A DNA stretch of 64,000 bases from Aquicella siphonis. GTDB lineage: Bacteria; Pseudomonadota; Gammaproteobacteria; DSM-16500. Under the pieces are notes generated by a model. It was not told the DNA's origin. It was given only the letters and a program-made list of their open reading frames with translations, and did no database searches. The translations under genes and the position numbers were made by a program. Of this stretch, positions 27,444 through 35,859 are shown in pieces; the stretch's first letter is position 1, and every line of letters starts with the position of its first letter. The stretch is from contig NZ_LR699120.1 in NCBI RefSeq assembly GCF_902459485.1, positions 1-64,000 of the forward strand. Direction: 5' to 3'.

Positions 27444-28046
27444 TTACGACGCTAATTCGGTAATTTCATCCATTCTTACATTTTCAACCGCGACATCAGC
27501 TGGCTGGATACGTGGCTGTTCCATGGATGGTGTGGCCTGTTTTTGTCTGGATTTTACTTTGGTTTTTTTAGCTTGAGGTTTTGCAGCAACCTTGGCTTTG
27601 TTTATTTTAACTGACTTTGCCCAATCCTTTTCAAACTGACTTAAGCATTTGCCAAGAGAATTCAGTTTGGCCTGTTTGCTGGTTAATGCTTGCAGTGCTT
27701 GAGCAGAAGCGTCTAGTTGTTTGCTGACATCAGAGTGCGCTTTGACTGCCTGGCCATGAGCCTTTTTAATTGCGTTTAACTGTTTTTTCGCTTTAGCCGA
27801 CGTGTTCTTTGAGCTAACCAGAGCATTTAGGCGGGTTTCCATGCTTTTGACCAGGGCTTTGGCTTTGTTTACCGTTATCTTTAATTTGTTTTGCTGTTTC
27901 TTGTGTGCGTTGATTTCTTTATTCATTTGCGCAGCTAATTTGGAGGGGATTTGCATAAAATCCTTTTCCATTTTTTGCACGCCGGTCAGGATCTTGCTCA
28001 TGGTTTGACGTTGTTTGGTACGCTTTGCAGTTTTGTTACGTGGCAT
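27444..28046 (-). CDS. lysine-rich coiled-coil protein
   Basis: 200 aa, strongly basic. Residues about 15-145 are Lys/Ala/Gln-rich heptad-like helix (KMEKDFMQIPSKLAAQMNKE, then KKQLNAIKKAHGQAVKAHSD), and residues about 147-175 are a Lys/Ala linker (KINKAKVAAKPQAKKTKVKS) like that of histone-H1-type tails. The acidic end is MDEITELAS. No family recognised. It lies between fis and a ProQ-domain gene and has a perfect palindrome in its promoter position. A nucleoid- or RNA-associated role is inference from charge and neighbours. Confidence 0.7.
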   Translation of the reverse strand: MPRNKTAKRTKQRQTMSKILTGVQKMEKDFMQIPSKLAAQMNKEINAHKKQQNKLKITVNKAKALVKSMETRLNALVSSKNTSAKAKKQLNAIKKAHGQAVKAHSDVSKQLDASAQALQALTSKQAKLNSLGKCLSQFEKDWAKSVKINKAKVAAKPQAKKTKVKSRQKQATPSMEQPRIQPADVAVENVRMDEITELAS

Positions 28047-28077
28047 AGACAGTTATCCTCTGAGTACGAAAACTTAA

Positions 28078-28096
28078 GATGTTAAAATTTAACATC
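28078..28096. promoter_or_regulatory. palindromic operator-like site
   Basis: GATGTTAAA-A-TTTAACATC, a perfect 9-bp palindrome with a one-base centre, 32-50 bases upstream of the coiled-coil gene start (minus strand), where a repressor would overlap the promoter. Confidence 0.5.
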
Positions 28097-28163
28097 GAAG
28101 CACTTAAAAAGTCTACTAATAGGGTGATGAATAAAAGAATTCCTGCCGGTTGGGGTGATAGGA

Positions 28164-28187
28164 GGCCTGGCATGCTGCCACCAGGCC
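28164..28187. repeat. GC-rich hairpin in divergent intergenic region
   Basis: GGCCTGG (28164-28170) and CCAGGCC (28181-28187) pair perfectly; an alternative inner hairpin TGGCA/TGCCA overlaps. No T-run on either strand. Between the divergent coiled-coil and ProQ genes; possible leader structure of the ProQ transcript. Confidence 0.4.
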
Positions 28188-28292
28188 CCGGCTTGGCTAC
28201 GGCTGATATTGATTTACCCAGCGTAACTCTTTAAAGTACCATTCGGTATACCCAAAAATGAGCCGTATTTCTGGTCGTGGAGTTTGAGAAGA

Positions 28293-28811
28293 ATGAGTAA
28301 CGCGAGTTTAAAAGAACAGCTGCAGGCAGTTGCCTCTCAATTATCTGATAAGTCAGGCAAGGAGCAGAAGCCGAAAAAGCATTTTCATCAGATAGACAGG
28401 GACAAGGAGCGGGTCAAAAAACCTAAACCAAAATGGCTGGATTACGTTCAATATGGAGTGGAATTGCTGCGGGTTTATTTCCCAGCCGGATTTAAGACTC
28501 ATAGCGAGATTAAACCTTTGAAAAAGGGTATCAAACAGGATCTGGTTAAACGCCTGAGCACGCTGGACAGTATTGTCACAGAAGACAAGGCATGCATGGT
28601 AAAAAGCCTGGCCTATTATGTTAATACCGCTGCTTATCATAAAAGCGTTGTGGAAGGTGCGACGCGAATTGATCTGGACGGCAATCCAGCTGGCCTGGTT
28701 ACAGCCGAAGAAGCGAGATATTCCATAGAAAAACAACAAGCGAAGCTACTGGCTAAACAAACCGCCAAACCGGTCACGCAAATGCCGCAAGTGACAGAAG
28801 AATTGGCATAA
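28293..28811 (+). CDS. ProQ/FinO-domain RNA chaperone
   Basis: 172 aa. The FinO/ProQ domain spans about residues 45-150, with the features LLRVYFPAGFKTHSEIKPLKKGIKQDL, ALAYYVNTAAYHKSVVEGATRIDLDGNPAG and the final helix. It binds structured sRNAs and mRNA 3' ends. It has a short basic N-terminal arm (KPKKHFHQIDRDKERVKKPKP) and lacks the C-terminal Tudor-like domain of E. coli ProQ. The ATG at 28293 has GGAG 10 bases upstream; a TTG at 28284 is less likely. It precedes an APC permease gene by 34 bases and they may be cotranscribed. Confidence 0.85.
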   Translation: MSNASLKEQLQAVASQLSDKSGKEQKPKKHFHQIDRDKERVKKPKPKWLDYVQYGVELLRVYFPAGFKTHSEIKPLKKGIKQDLVKRLSTLDSIVTEDKACMVKSLAYYVNTAAYHKSVVEGATRIDLDGNPAGLVTAEEARYSIEKQQAKLLAKQTAKPVTQMPQVTEELA

Positions 28812-28845
28812 AGTTTTATATAATACAATAAAATACGAGGAAGTT

Positions 28846-30444
28846 ATGGGTCACCAATCACGCCGTATTTCCCCAGCCACACTGTTCATGTTAAGCATGA
28901 ACGGGATCATTGGGTCCGGATGGCTGTTTGCGCCGTTGTATGCCGCGAAAGTTGCGGGGCCGGCAGCCATTATATCCTGGCTGATAGGCGGTCTTGCAGC
29001 CATTCTGGTTGCGGTCACCTTCGCCGAGTTATCAACCATGCTGCCTGTTGCCGGCGGGACGACTCATATCCCACAGTTAAGCCACGGGACGTTTGCAAGC
29101 TATATTCTCAGCTGGATAGCCTGGATTACCGCATTGATGCTTGCCCCTATAGAAGTACAAGCCGTATTACAATATGCCTCCCTGTTTTTTCCCTCTCTTA
29201 TGCATGAAGCTGGTGGCGTAGTGTCTTTGACACCGTGGGGCTACCTCTGGGCAAGTATTTTAATGGTGTCTCTCTGTCTGGTGAATGTTCTCAGCTACAG
29301 AGGCTTGATGCGTTTTAATTTTATCCTGTTTGTATTCAAATTTTCTGTGATTCTGCTCACCATTTTTACCCTTTTGAACACGCGTTTTAATAGCGCAAAC
29401 TTTTCCGGCACGCTTTCTGCTGCCGGATCCCCGGAGGGTTGGAAAGCAATTCTGAGCGCAGTGGCGACAGCTGGTATTGTTCTTGCCTTCAATGGTTTCA
29501 AAAGCGGTGTGGAACTTGCGGGTGAGACCAGGAAGCTGGCTATCGCCATTCCTTTAAGCACGGCGGGATCAGTTGTCGCCTGTCTGCTTTTGTATATTGG
29601 GCTTCAAATCTGTTTTATAGGGGCGCTGGATCCATCATCCATTCAGAACGGCTGGCAAAATTTGAATTATACCGGTGACATAGGGCCGTTTGTCGGCCTG
29701 GCTGCGGCATTGGGATTGTTCTGGCTGTTAAAACTGCTTTATGTGAACTCGGTTGTTTCTCCCCTGGGAGCCGGGCTGATTTACGTGACGGCCACAGCGC
29801 GTATCCTTTACGCGATGAGCAGGATGGGGTATGTGCCTAAATTCCTCTCCCGTTTGAATAACCAGCGTTTCCCTGTGTGGGCGATTGCTGTTAATTTTGT
29901 ATTTGGCATGCTTTCCTTTCTTCCGTTGCCTGGCTGGCAGGCCATGGTGAATTTTCTGATATCTGCCATGGTCATTACTTACGCAATGGGTCCGGTCGCC
30001 CTCATGTGCTTGCGTTACTCCCTGCCTGATAAGGAACGTCCTTTCCGTCTGCCTTTCGCTAATCTAATTTGTCCGTTTGCCTTTTATTGCTGCAATTTAT
30101 TCAGCTACTGGACAGGGTGGGAAACCATTTCCAAGCTGGGTATTGTGCTGTTTATCGGATTCCTGATATTTGGTGTTTCCTATGCCCGCGGCAATGTCAA
30201 AATTGAAAAACGGGACTTGAAAACCTCCTTATGGCTGGTTCCATACCTTGCCGGGATTATCATCATGTCGTATTTGGGGTCCTTTGGAGGCGTGGGGTTG
30301 ATTCCATTCGGATGGGACTTTTTAGTGATGGCGCTTTTCAGCTTAATCATATTTCAATTGGCAGTTCAAAGCAGGGTAGCGCTGGATTCCGCCAAGATCA
30401 CAGAATTTCTCGCTTCAGAATCCATGGCGCTTGAGCATGGCTAA
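28846..30444 (+). CDS. APC-family amino-acid permease
   Basis: 532 aa, about 12-14 membrane helices. The first helix carries SMNGIIGSGWLFAPLYAAKVAGPAA, the GxG substrate-binding turn of the APC fold; TM6 has GIVLAFNGFKSGVELAGETR, typical of the family's AFxGFE region. It would import an amino acid or amine by proton symport or by exchange. Substrate unknown. GAGGAAG lies just before the ATG. Confidence 0.87.
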   Translation: MGHQSRRISPATLFMLSMNGIIGSGWLFAPLYAAKVAGPAAIISWLIGGLAAILVAVTFAELSTMLPVAGGTTHIPQLSHGTFASYILSWIAWITALMLAPIEVQAVLQYASLFFPSLMHEAGGVVSLTPWGYLWASILMVSLCLVNVLSYRGLMRFNFILFVFKFSVILLTIFTLLNTRFNSANFSGTLSAAGSPEGWKAILSAVATAGIVLAFNGFKSGVELAGETRKLAIAIPLSTAGSVVACLLLYIGLQICFIGALDPSSIQNGWQNLNYTGDIGPFVGLAAALGLFWLLKLLYVNSVVSPLGAGLIYVTATARILYAMSRMGYVPKFLSRLNNQRFPVWAIAVNFVFGMLSFLPLPGWQAMVNFLISAMVITYAMGPVALMCLRYSLPDKERPFRLPFANLICPFAFYCCNLFSYWTGWETISKLGIVLFIGFLIFGVSYARGNVKIEKRDLKTSLWLVPYLAGIIIMSYLGSFGGVGLIPFGWDFLVMALFSLIIFQLAVQSRVALDSAKITEFLASESMALEHG

Positions 30445-30591
30445 ACCCACCAGATCAGGCGAAATTCCTTTTATTTAAAGATCTTGTATAGAGGTTCCGG
30501 TTGTGTTTTGGATAACAAGAGCGGATGGATAGAACGGTCGTACGGTTTGTGTAAATAGTTCAGAACAGACAATTAGTAAGGATATGCGAGT

Positions 30592-31380
30592 ATGGAAATG
30601 AATAATGACATGGTCAAGATCATCCCTCATGATTCAGGCATTCTGCAGATTAGCCTGAATCGTCCCGAACAATTAAATGCATTAAGCCGCGAGGTTCTGC
30701 AGCGCCTTTCCCGAGTTTTTCATGATGCCAGACAGGATGCATCCATCAGGGCCATTTTATTGACCGGAGAAGGAAAAGGATTTTGCGCCGGGGCTGATAT
30801 TAAACAATTGGTCGCGCTGAATGGCCAACAAGGCTTGGAATTTGCCCGCTTTGGCCAACAGGTGTTTCGCAGTCTTGAAATGCTGGGCAAGCCTTCAATT
30901 GCAGCGGTTCATGGATTCGCATTTGGGGGCGGTTGTGAACTTGCCATGGCTGCAACAATAAGATTAGCTGCGGCTAATACGAACTTTGGTCAACCCGAAA
31001 TCAAGCTGGGTGTGATCCCGGGATTTGGGGGCACGCAGCGGCTGGCCCGCTTGATTGGCAAAGGCCGTGCCTTGGAAATCTGCTTGACCGGACGCCGGTT
31101 TAAAGCAGAAGAAGCTTTACAATGGGGGCTGGTCAATGAAGTGACCACATCTGAAGATCTCGTACCCAGGGCAATGTCAATACTCAAGGAAATGGTTCAT
31201 CTGGGTCCAATCGCACTGCAGAGTATCTTGTCAGTCATTCATTCCGGCTATGATTTGCCCATGGAAGAAGCGATGGAGATGGAAGCCGCGCATTTTGGTT
31301 TATGCTGCGCAACTGCGGATAAACAGGAAGGTGTCAGCGCGTTTATAGAGAAACGCACTGCGGTTTTTACTGGAGCTTGA
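30592..31380 (+). CDS. enoyl-CoA hydratase (crotonase family)
   Basis: 262 aa. The oxyanion-hole segments GKGFCAGADIKQL and AFGGGCELAMA are present, as are both catalytic glutamates (in GGCELAMA and QPEIKLGVIPGFGGTQRL), so hydratase activity is expected: hydration of 2-enoyl-CoA in fatty-acid or branched-chain degradation. Length matches FadB-independent hydratases such as PaaF/EchA. It is directly followed by a hydroxyisobutyryl-CoA hydrolase gene, which points to valine-type catabolism. AAGGA precedes the ATG by nine bases. Confidence 0.87.
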   Translation: MEMNNDMVKIIPHDSGILQISLNRPEQLNALSREVLQRLSRVFHDARQDASIRAILLTGEGKGFCAGADIKQLVALNGQQGLEFARFGQQVFRSLEMLGKPSIAAVHGFAFGGGCELAMAATIRLAAANTNFGQPEIKLGVIPGFGGTQRLARLIGKGRALEICLTGRRFKAEEALQWGLVNEVTTSEDLVPRAMSILKEMVHLGPIALQSILSVIHSGYDLPMEEAMEMEAAHFGLCCATADKQEGVSAFIEKRTAVFTGA

Positions 31381-31382
31381 CG

Positions 31383-32447
31383 ATGAACACCTATACGGAA
31401 GTCTTGTTTGATGAAATGCCTGGCCAGGGCGGCAGTCTGGGTGTGATCACCTTGAATAGACCCGCTGTCCTGAACTCGCTAAATCACACTATGATACACG
31501 CAATCTATAAACAATTGCGGCTCTGGGAAGGAGCTGAGCATGTCAAGGCTGTCCTCATCCGGGCTGCGGAAGGCCGTGCTTTTTGCGCTGGCGGTGATTT
31601 ACGCCTGACATACGAGCGCATCAAGTCACATGATCCTGTGATGACAAATTTTTTTCGTGATGAGTACCAGCTGAACCGTGTCATTTTCCATTATCCCAAA
31701 CCTTATATTGCGTTACTGGATGGCATTACCATGGGCGGGGGAGTGGGAATATCCATTCACGGGTCTCACCGTATTGCGACAGAGCGTTTGCTATTCGCCA
31801 TGCCAGAGACAGGAATTGGTTTTTTTCCAGATGTGGGCGGCAGTTATTTTTTACCGCGCCTGGCTGGCCGAATTGGATATTACCTGGGTTTGACGGGAGC
31901 GCGAATAGCAAGCGATGAATGTGTGCAAATTGGTATTGCTCACCAGAAAATTGCACGAGAGTCCATTCCTGCGCTTATGAACGATCTTATTCATCAGCCT
32001 CTTGCCGGGGATCCCAAGGCGGCAGTTTCCAGAATTATTGAAGCTTATCAAGTCTCTCTTCAACCGTCGCTGTTGATCAGCGAGCAGAAAGTAATTGATT
32101 ATTGCTTTGGTGAGCAAACAATAGAAGAAATCCTGGCGGCACTGAAAAACTCAAACCAGTCTCTTTGTCAGGAAGCGGTAAGCGCGCTTGAAAAGAAATC
32201 ACCTACCAGCCTGAAAATTTCACTGAAAGCAATGCAAGAGGGCGCAAATATGGATTTTGATGCCTGTATGCGCCAGGAATACAGGCTTGTGACGCGATTC
32301 TTGCAAGATCATGATTTTGCCGAAGGCATAAGAGCGGTGATCATTGATAAAGATCAATCGCCCAAATGGCAGCCAGGAACGTTACCAGCTGTTTCCAGTG
32401 ATGCTGTTGCTCATTATTTTGCGCCATTAGCGGAAGAGTTGGCGTAA
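31383..32447 (+). CDS. 3-hydroxyisobutyryl-CoA hydrolase-like (ECH_2 family)
   Basis: 354 aa. GRAFCAGGDLR, DGITMGGGVGIS and MPETGIGFFPDVGGSYFLPRL are the diagnostic HIBCH sequences; the C-terminal ECH_2 extension (about 240-350) is present. It hydrolyses 3-hydroxyisobutyryl-CoA in valine degradation; some relatives act on 3-hydroxypropionyl-CoA. The ATG at 31383 follows GGAG by seven bases, three bases after the upstream gene's stop, so the pair is an operon. Dehydrogenases for the next steps are not in the window. Confidence 0.85.
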   Translation: MNTYTEVLFDEMPGQGGSLGVITLNRPAVLNSLNHTMIHAIYKQLRLWEGAEHVKAVLIRAAEGRAFCAGGDLRLTYERIKSHDPVMTNFFRDEYQLNRVIFHYPKPYIALLDGITMGGGVGISIHGSHRIATERLLFAMPETGIGFFPDVGGSYFLPRLAGRIGYYLGLTGARIASDECVQIGIAHQKIARESIPALMNDLIHQPLAGDPKAAVSRIIEAYQVSLQPSLLISEQKVIDYCFGEQTIEEILAALKNSNQSLCQEAVSALEKKSPTSLKISLKAMQEGANMDFDACMRQEYRLVTRFLQDHDFAEGIRAVIIDKDQSPKWQPGTLPAVSSDAVAHYFAPLAEELA

Positions 32448-32814
32448 ATTTGGAGAGTGTTTTCAAGCCGGTAATACGATCACGTTAATATTCAGAGCAA
32501 TATTTGTTTTTTGATTCGCATTTAACTTGCCTGTTTCCATTCCTATGGGTATCAAAAAACCGGGCGGCGAACAGCCAAGCTGCGGATCCGCGATTTCCTT
32601 TGGATTTTCTTGTCAATTCATAGCGATAATTCGACTATTTCCTTTTCTGCACATCCGCTTCTTACTCGAAAATCAATAATGGTCTATAATAAAACATATA
32701 AGGTGAATGAATGACAACAAGCATGTAATGTTGCTATTAATCGTTCAAATAGTAAATAGTAAGAAGTTTAATAATATTAATTATAAGTAAGTTAAAAACG
32801 AGGGAGGTCAACTT
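32448..32814. other. 367-base gap upstream of the HPF-CSD gene
   Basis: No gene seen. It contains an exact TATAAT -10 hexamer (32685-32690) with only a poor -35 (TTACTC, 17 bases upstream), about 125 bases before the ATG at 32815. A long leader is therefore possible. AT-rich from 32700 on. Confidence 0.5.
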
Positions 32815-33372
32815 ATGTTACCTGTTCAAATTACCATCCGCGATATTTCCACTTCTCCCGCCTTAGAAAACAATATACGCAAACGAGCAGAAAAACTTAA
32901 CCGATTCTACGACAGAATCAGCAGTTGCCGCATAGTGATTGAGTTGCCGCAAAAGCATAAGCACCGGGGCAAGTTATTCAATGTACGAATTGATGTCACT
33001 GTTCCAGGAAAGGAGCTTGTGGTGACGCATAAAATCAATGAAGACGTCTATGTGGCAATTCGTGACGCATTTAACGCAATCGTGAGACAATTGGAAGAAC
33101 ATTCACATAAACGGCATGGCCGGGTGAAAACACATAATGACGTTATGCATGGACATATTGCAAGAATCGTTCCCGAGGAAGGCTATGGATTTATTGACGG
33201 CGTTGACGGTTATGAATATTACTTCAGCGTTACAAACGTGAGCTATCCTGATTTCGCGCATTTATCAATTGGTGACGCAGTGGAATATATTGCTGAAACC
33301 CTGAATGATGGCAGACAAGCGCAACATGTCATCAGGGAAAAGCATAATAATCATTCCATTGTATCGGTCTAA
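32815..33372 (+). CDS. HPF/RaiA-type ribosome factor fused to a cold-shock domain
   Basis: 185 aa. Residues 1-100 match the HPF/RaiA fold (MLPVQITIRDISTSPALENN, RKRAEKLNRFYDRI, and the DVYVAIRDAFNAIVRQLEEHSHK helix). Residues about 115-178 are a cold-shock domain with RNP1-like EEGYGFIDGVDGYEYYFSVTNV in place of the usual KGFGFI. The first part would bind the 30S decoding region in resting cells; the second binds single-stranded RNA or DNA. GGGAGG sits seven bases before the ATG. Single gene with long flanking gaps. Comparable fusions are known in other bacteria. Confidence 0.85.
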   Translation: MLPVQITIRDISTSPALENNIRKRAEKLNRFYDRISSCRIVIELPQKHKHRGKLFNVRIDVTVPGKELVVTHKINEDVYVAIRDAFNAIVRQLEEHSHKRHGRVKTHNDVMHGHIARIVPEEGYGFIDGVDGYEYYFSVTNVSYPDFAHLSIGDAVEYIAETLNDGRQAQHVIREKHNNHSIVSV

Positions 33373-33745
33373 AATCTCAGTGCAGCCCGAAATAACCTGT
33401 CCCTCTCATAGGTTGAGGGGGAGAGGCTTTGTCTGCCGTCGTAACGAAAGCCTCAGGCAGCTGCATCTACATATGATATTGTTCATATTTTAATCAATCC
33501 AGCTCTGCTCTTGAAGCTTGTTTGTATCACATGTGTGGATGCCAACCTGTTGGGTAATATGAACTCAAGACAGCGATAGAAGCTATTTTTTATCTTTATT
33601 TTTGAATCAGACGCCAGTTTGTCTGGTCAGACAGAAGATGAGCGGATTCATTGCCATTCTGCTTGCATTTATGAGGCGTTAACCCTGATAATTCATTTTT
33701 CTTGAAGCCCCGTCAGTTTTAAGAACAGATTAAAGGAGTACGCAC
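33373..33745. other. 373-base gap with stem-loop patch
   Basis: No gene seen. At 33423-33454, GAGGCTTT pairs with AAAGCCTC over a 16-nt loop, and overlapping short stems (AACCT/AGGTT, CCCTC/GAGGG) lie just 5'. TGTCTG-GT-CAGACA at 33620-33633 is a short palindrome about 115 bases before the CADD-like gene. No T-run. Confidence 0.4.
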
Positions 33746-34402
33746 ATGCAAACTATTGCCCGCTTAAACGCAATTATTTCTGAATATCATTTATTGAAAC
33801 ATATGTTTTATCAGGCCTGGTCCAAGGGGGAATTGAGCCGGGAGACCTTACAGCGTTACGCAGCTCAATATTATAATCAGGTACAATCGTTTCCGCGCTT
33901 TATTTCCCGCGTGCATACCCATTGTCCTGTTATTGAAGCGCGCAAGGTGTTACTTGAAAACCTGGTTGATGAGGAAATTCATGGAACTGATCACCCTGCG
34001 TTATGGATGCAGTTTGCTAATGGCATGGGAGCCGGGAAGGAAACAGTATTAAATGACATGCCTCTGCCTGAAACCACGTCCATGGTCGAAACTTATTATG
34101 ATCTCGCACAGCGTGATTGGCGTGATGGTTTATGTGCGTTATATGCTTATGAGGCTCAGGTTCCTGACGTGTCAGCCTCCAAAATTGATGGTTTGAAAAA
34201 GTTTTATGGCGTTGATGATGAAAAGACGCTGGAGTTTTTCACAGCCCATCAAGCATATGATGTGGAACATTCAAAAAAAGTCGCGGACCTGATTGAAAAG
34301 CATGTTGAACCAGAACGCGCTGAGCGGGCGACTCGCGAAGCGGCAATGGCTTTGTGGGGATTTTTGGACGGCATGTGCCGGGTGGCAGAAATTAGCTGTT
34401 AA
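33746..34402 (+). CDS. CADD-family dimetal protein (p-aminobenzoate synthesis)
   Basis: 218 aa, TENA/PqqC superfamily, helical. It resembles Chlamydia CADD (CT610), a self-sacrificing oxygenase that supplies p-aminobenzoate for folate. The probable metal ligands are E76, H83, E136, H168, D172 and H175, with the same spacing as those remembered for CT610. Y22 (FYQAW) and K146 (SASKIDGL) correspond to the tyrosine and lysine implicated in the reaction. AAGGAG lies eight bases before the ATG. It stands alone, with no folate or PQQ genes adjacent. A general TENA-like oxygenase is the alternative. Confidence 0.8.
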   Translation: MQTIARLNAIISEYHLLKHMFYQAWSKGELSRETLQRYAAQYYNQVQSFPRFISRVHTHCPVIEARKVLLENLVDEEIHGTDHPALWMQFANGMGAGKETVLNDMPLPETTSMVETYYDLAQRDWRDGLCALYAYEAQVPDVSASKIDGLKKFYGVDDEKTLEFFTAHQAYDVEHSKKVADLIEKHVEPERAERATREAAMALWGFLDGMCRVAEISC

Positions 34403-34526
34403 GCCAAACCAGAAAGGGGTGGTGTTTTTCAGCACACCCCTTCTTGCAAGCTATTTCCCATGCCAGACCATGTTGTGGCAGCGCTTTTCTTGGGCTGCGC
34501 ATTCATTTGGCAGGTGAGAGAAATAA

Positions 34527-34970
34527 ATGCGATATGGAAACAAGGTACTTCCTGCTTTATTAATAAATGCGCTAATCGTTTTACCTTCTTTTGCGGCGAA
34601 TAATTTTACGGTTGACTGTCCTGGACAGATTCAGGTACAGCAAGCTGCGGCAGCAGCTTATGCTGGCTGGCGTTCGCTTCAAGCTCCGGCACAGTATTAT
34701 CTGAGTGGTGTCACATTTTATTCGGGCAAACCAGAAGAAATGGCAAGCTTGAAGCCCGAGGAGTTCAAAAAATTCCAGTCAACCTGGAGATTTTCACCGG
34801 ACGATCAAATTTATCTTGTTTGTGAGTATAACCAAACCAGCATACAGCTAACCCGGGCTTTGCCTGTGCATACTAAAGCTTGCACAGTGCAATACAATGG
34901 TAGTACGCGCGTAAGCAGCGGAGGATTCATACCCAAGCAAATTCGATGTGCCTTAACCAAAATGACATAG
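34527..34970 (+). CDS. exported STY0301-like protein
   Basis: 147 aa with a signal peptide (VLPALLINALIVLPSFAA). The mature part, CPGQIQVQQ ... LSGVTFYSGKPEEMASLKP ... YLVCEYNQTSIQLTRALPVHTKAC ... PKQIRC, follows the cysteine and tryptophan pattern of STY0301-family proteins, small secreted proteins of unknown function. Four mature cysteines suggest two disulphides. Its end is 11 bases before the next gene. Confidence 0.65.
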   Translation: MRYGNKVLPALLINALIVLPSFAANNFTVDCPGQIQVQQAAAAAYAGWRSLQAPAQYYLSGVTFYSGKPEEMASLKPEEFKKFQSTWRFSPDDQIYLVCEYNQTSIQLTRALPVHTKACTVQYNGSTRVSSGGFIPKQIRCALTKMT

Positions 34971-34981
34971 AGGAGAAGAAT

Positions 34982-35581
34982 GTGAATAAGTTGCGAATCA
35001 GGTTTCTGTGTTGTTTGTCTATTTTGTTCATGATAATGGGCCATGCTTATGCTGCCCAGTCTAAAACCCCTCAGTTGGTGACGGCGGACAAAGTCATCCG
35101 GAATTTGAATCAAGTCATAGAACAAGTGAAGAAGCAGTCGCAACTCAGCGTCATGTTTCCTACCAGTATTCCCAAGGGCGAGCAGCCAACACTATATGCC
35201 ATGCAAAGCAGTCTGTATGACAAGCCGGATTATAATCAGTTCTGGGAAATTACCGTGGCGTCAACTCCGGATTGCCAGATGCATGGCTGTGTAGTGGGCT
35301 CGCTCTCGGTGAACACCAAAGGGAAGCTGGAGAAGGAATATTCACAACCTCCATTCGGTCAAAACAATAAACCGCTGCCTAAACAGGAAGTGAAATTGGA
35401 AAACGGTTTGACTGGTTATTTCACGCCAGGCCATGCTGAAGCGGACTGGCATGCTCCTGCGTTGGAGTGGCAGATGAACGGGGTCTTGTACACATTATCA
35501 TGGGACATGCCAGGCGATGCAAAAATGGTGCTCGTCAAAATGGCAAATTCCGCTCTCAAGTCTCAAGGCGTTCATCAATAA
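34982..35581 (+). CDS. exported protein of unknown function
   Basis: 199 aa from the GTG at 34982 (AGGAGA six bases upstream), preferred over the ATG at 34946, which lies inside the previous gene. A signal peptide (IRFLCCLSILFMIMGHAYAA) then a mature domain with two cysteines (PDCQMHGC), a GLTGYFTPGHAEADWHAPALEWQ stretch and a conserved-looking LSWDMPGDAKMVLVKMANS end. It forms a pair with the STY0301-like gene and probably shares its transcript. No family recognised. Confidence 0.65.
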   Translation: MNKLRIRFLCCLSILFMIMGHAYAAQSKTPQLVTADKVIRNLNQVIEQVKKQSQLSVMFPTSIPKGEQPTLYAMQSSLYDKPDYNQFWEITVASTPDCQMHGCVVGSLSVNTKGKLEKEYSQPPFGQNNKPLPKQEVKLENGLTGYFTPGHAEADWHAPALEWQMNGVLYTLSWDMPGDAKMVLVKMANSALKSQGVHQ

Positions 35582-35618
35582 ACCGGATTATACAGTCTCA
35601 CACACATCTTATTACACA

Positions 35619-35645
35619 AGTTATCCCCAGAAACTGGGGATAACT
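35619..35645. repeat. perfect 12-bp stem-loop
   Basis: AGTTATCCCCAG - aaa - CTGGGGATAACT, 38 bases after the upstream gene and about 215 before norB. No T-run follows, so it may be a non-classical terminator or a binding site; the TTATCCCC arms resemble DnaA boxes only loosely. Confidence 0.6.
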
Positions 35646-35822
35646 CAGAGACATCACAAAATCATTTTGCCACTCATAGTTATCTTCAGGCTGTTGTGAG
35701 CCAGGCTTTGCCATCAGAATGTCTTTTTATCATCTGCCAATATTTTACGATGTTGCCATATTCCTTTTGATTTATTCATAAGAGTCCGGTTCATTTCTTG
35801 ATTTGAGAGGGACATCATTACA

Positions 35823-35835
35823 TAATCAATGATTA
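35823..35835. promoter_or_regulatory. palindrome upstream of norB
   Basis: TAATCA-A-TGATTA, 25 bases before the norB start. Not a match to the FNR or NsrR consensus. Could be an operator; AT-rich chance palindromes are common. Confidence 0.25.
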
Positions 35836-35859
35836 ATTTTGATTGCATGGAAGCAAACA

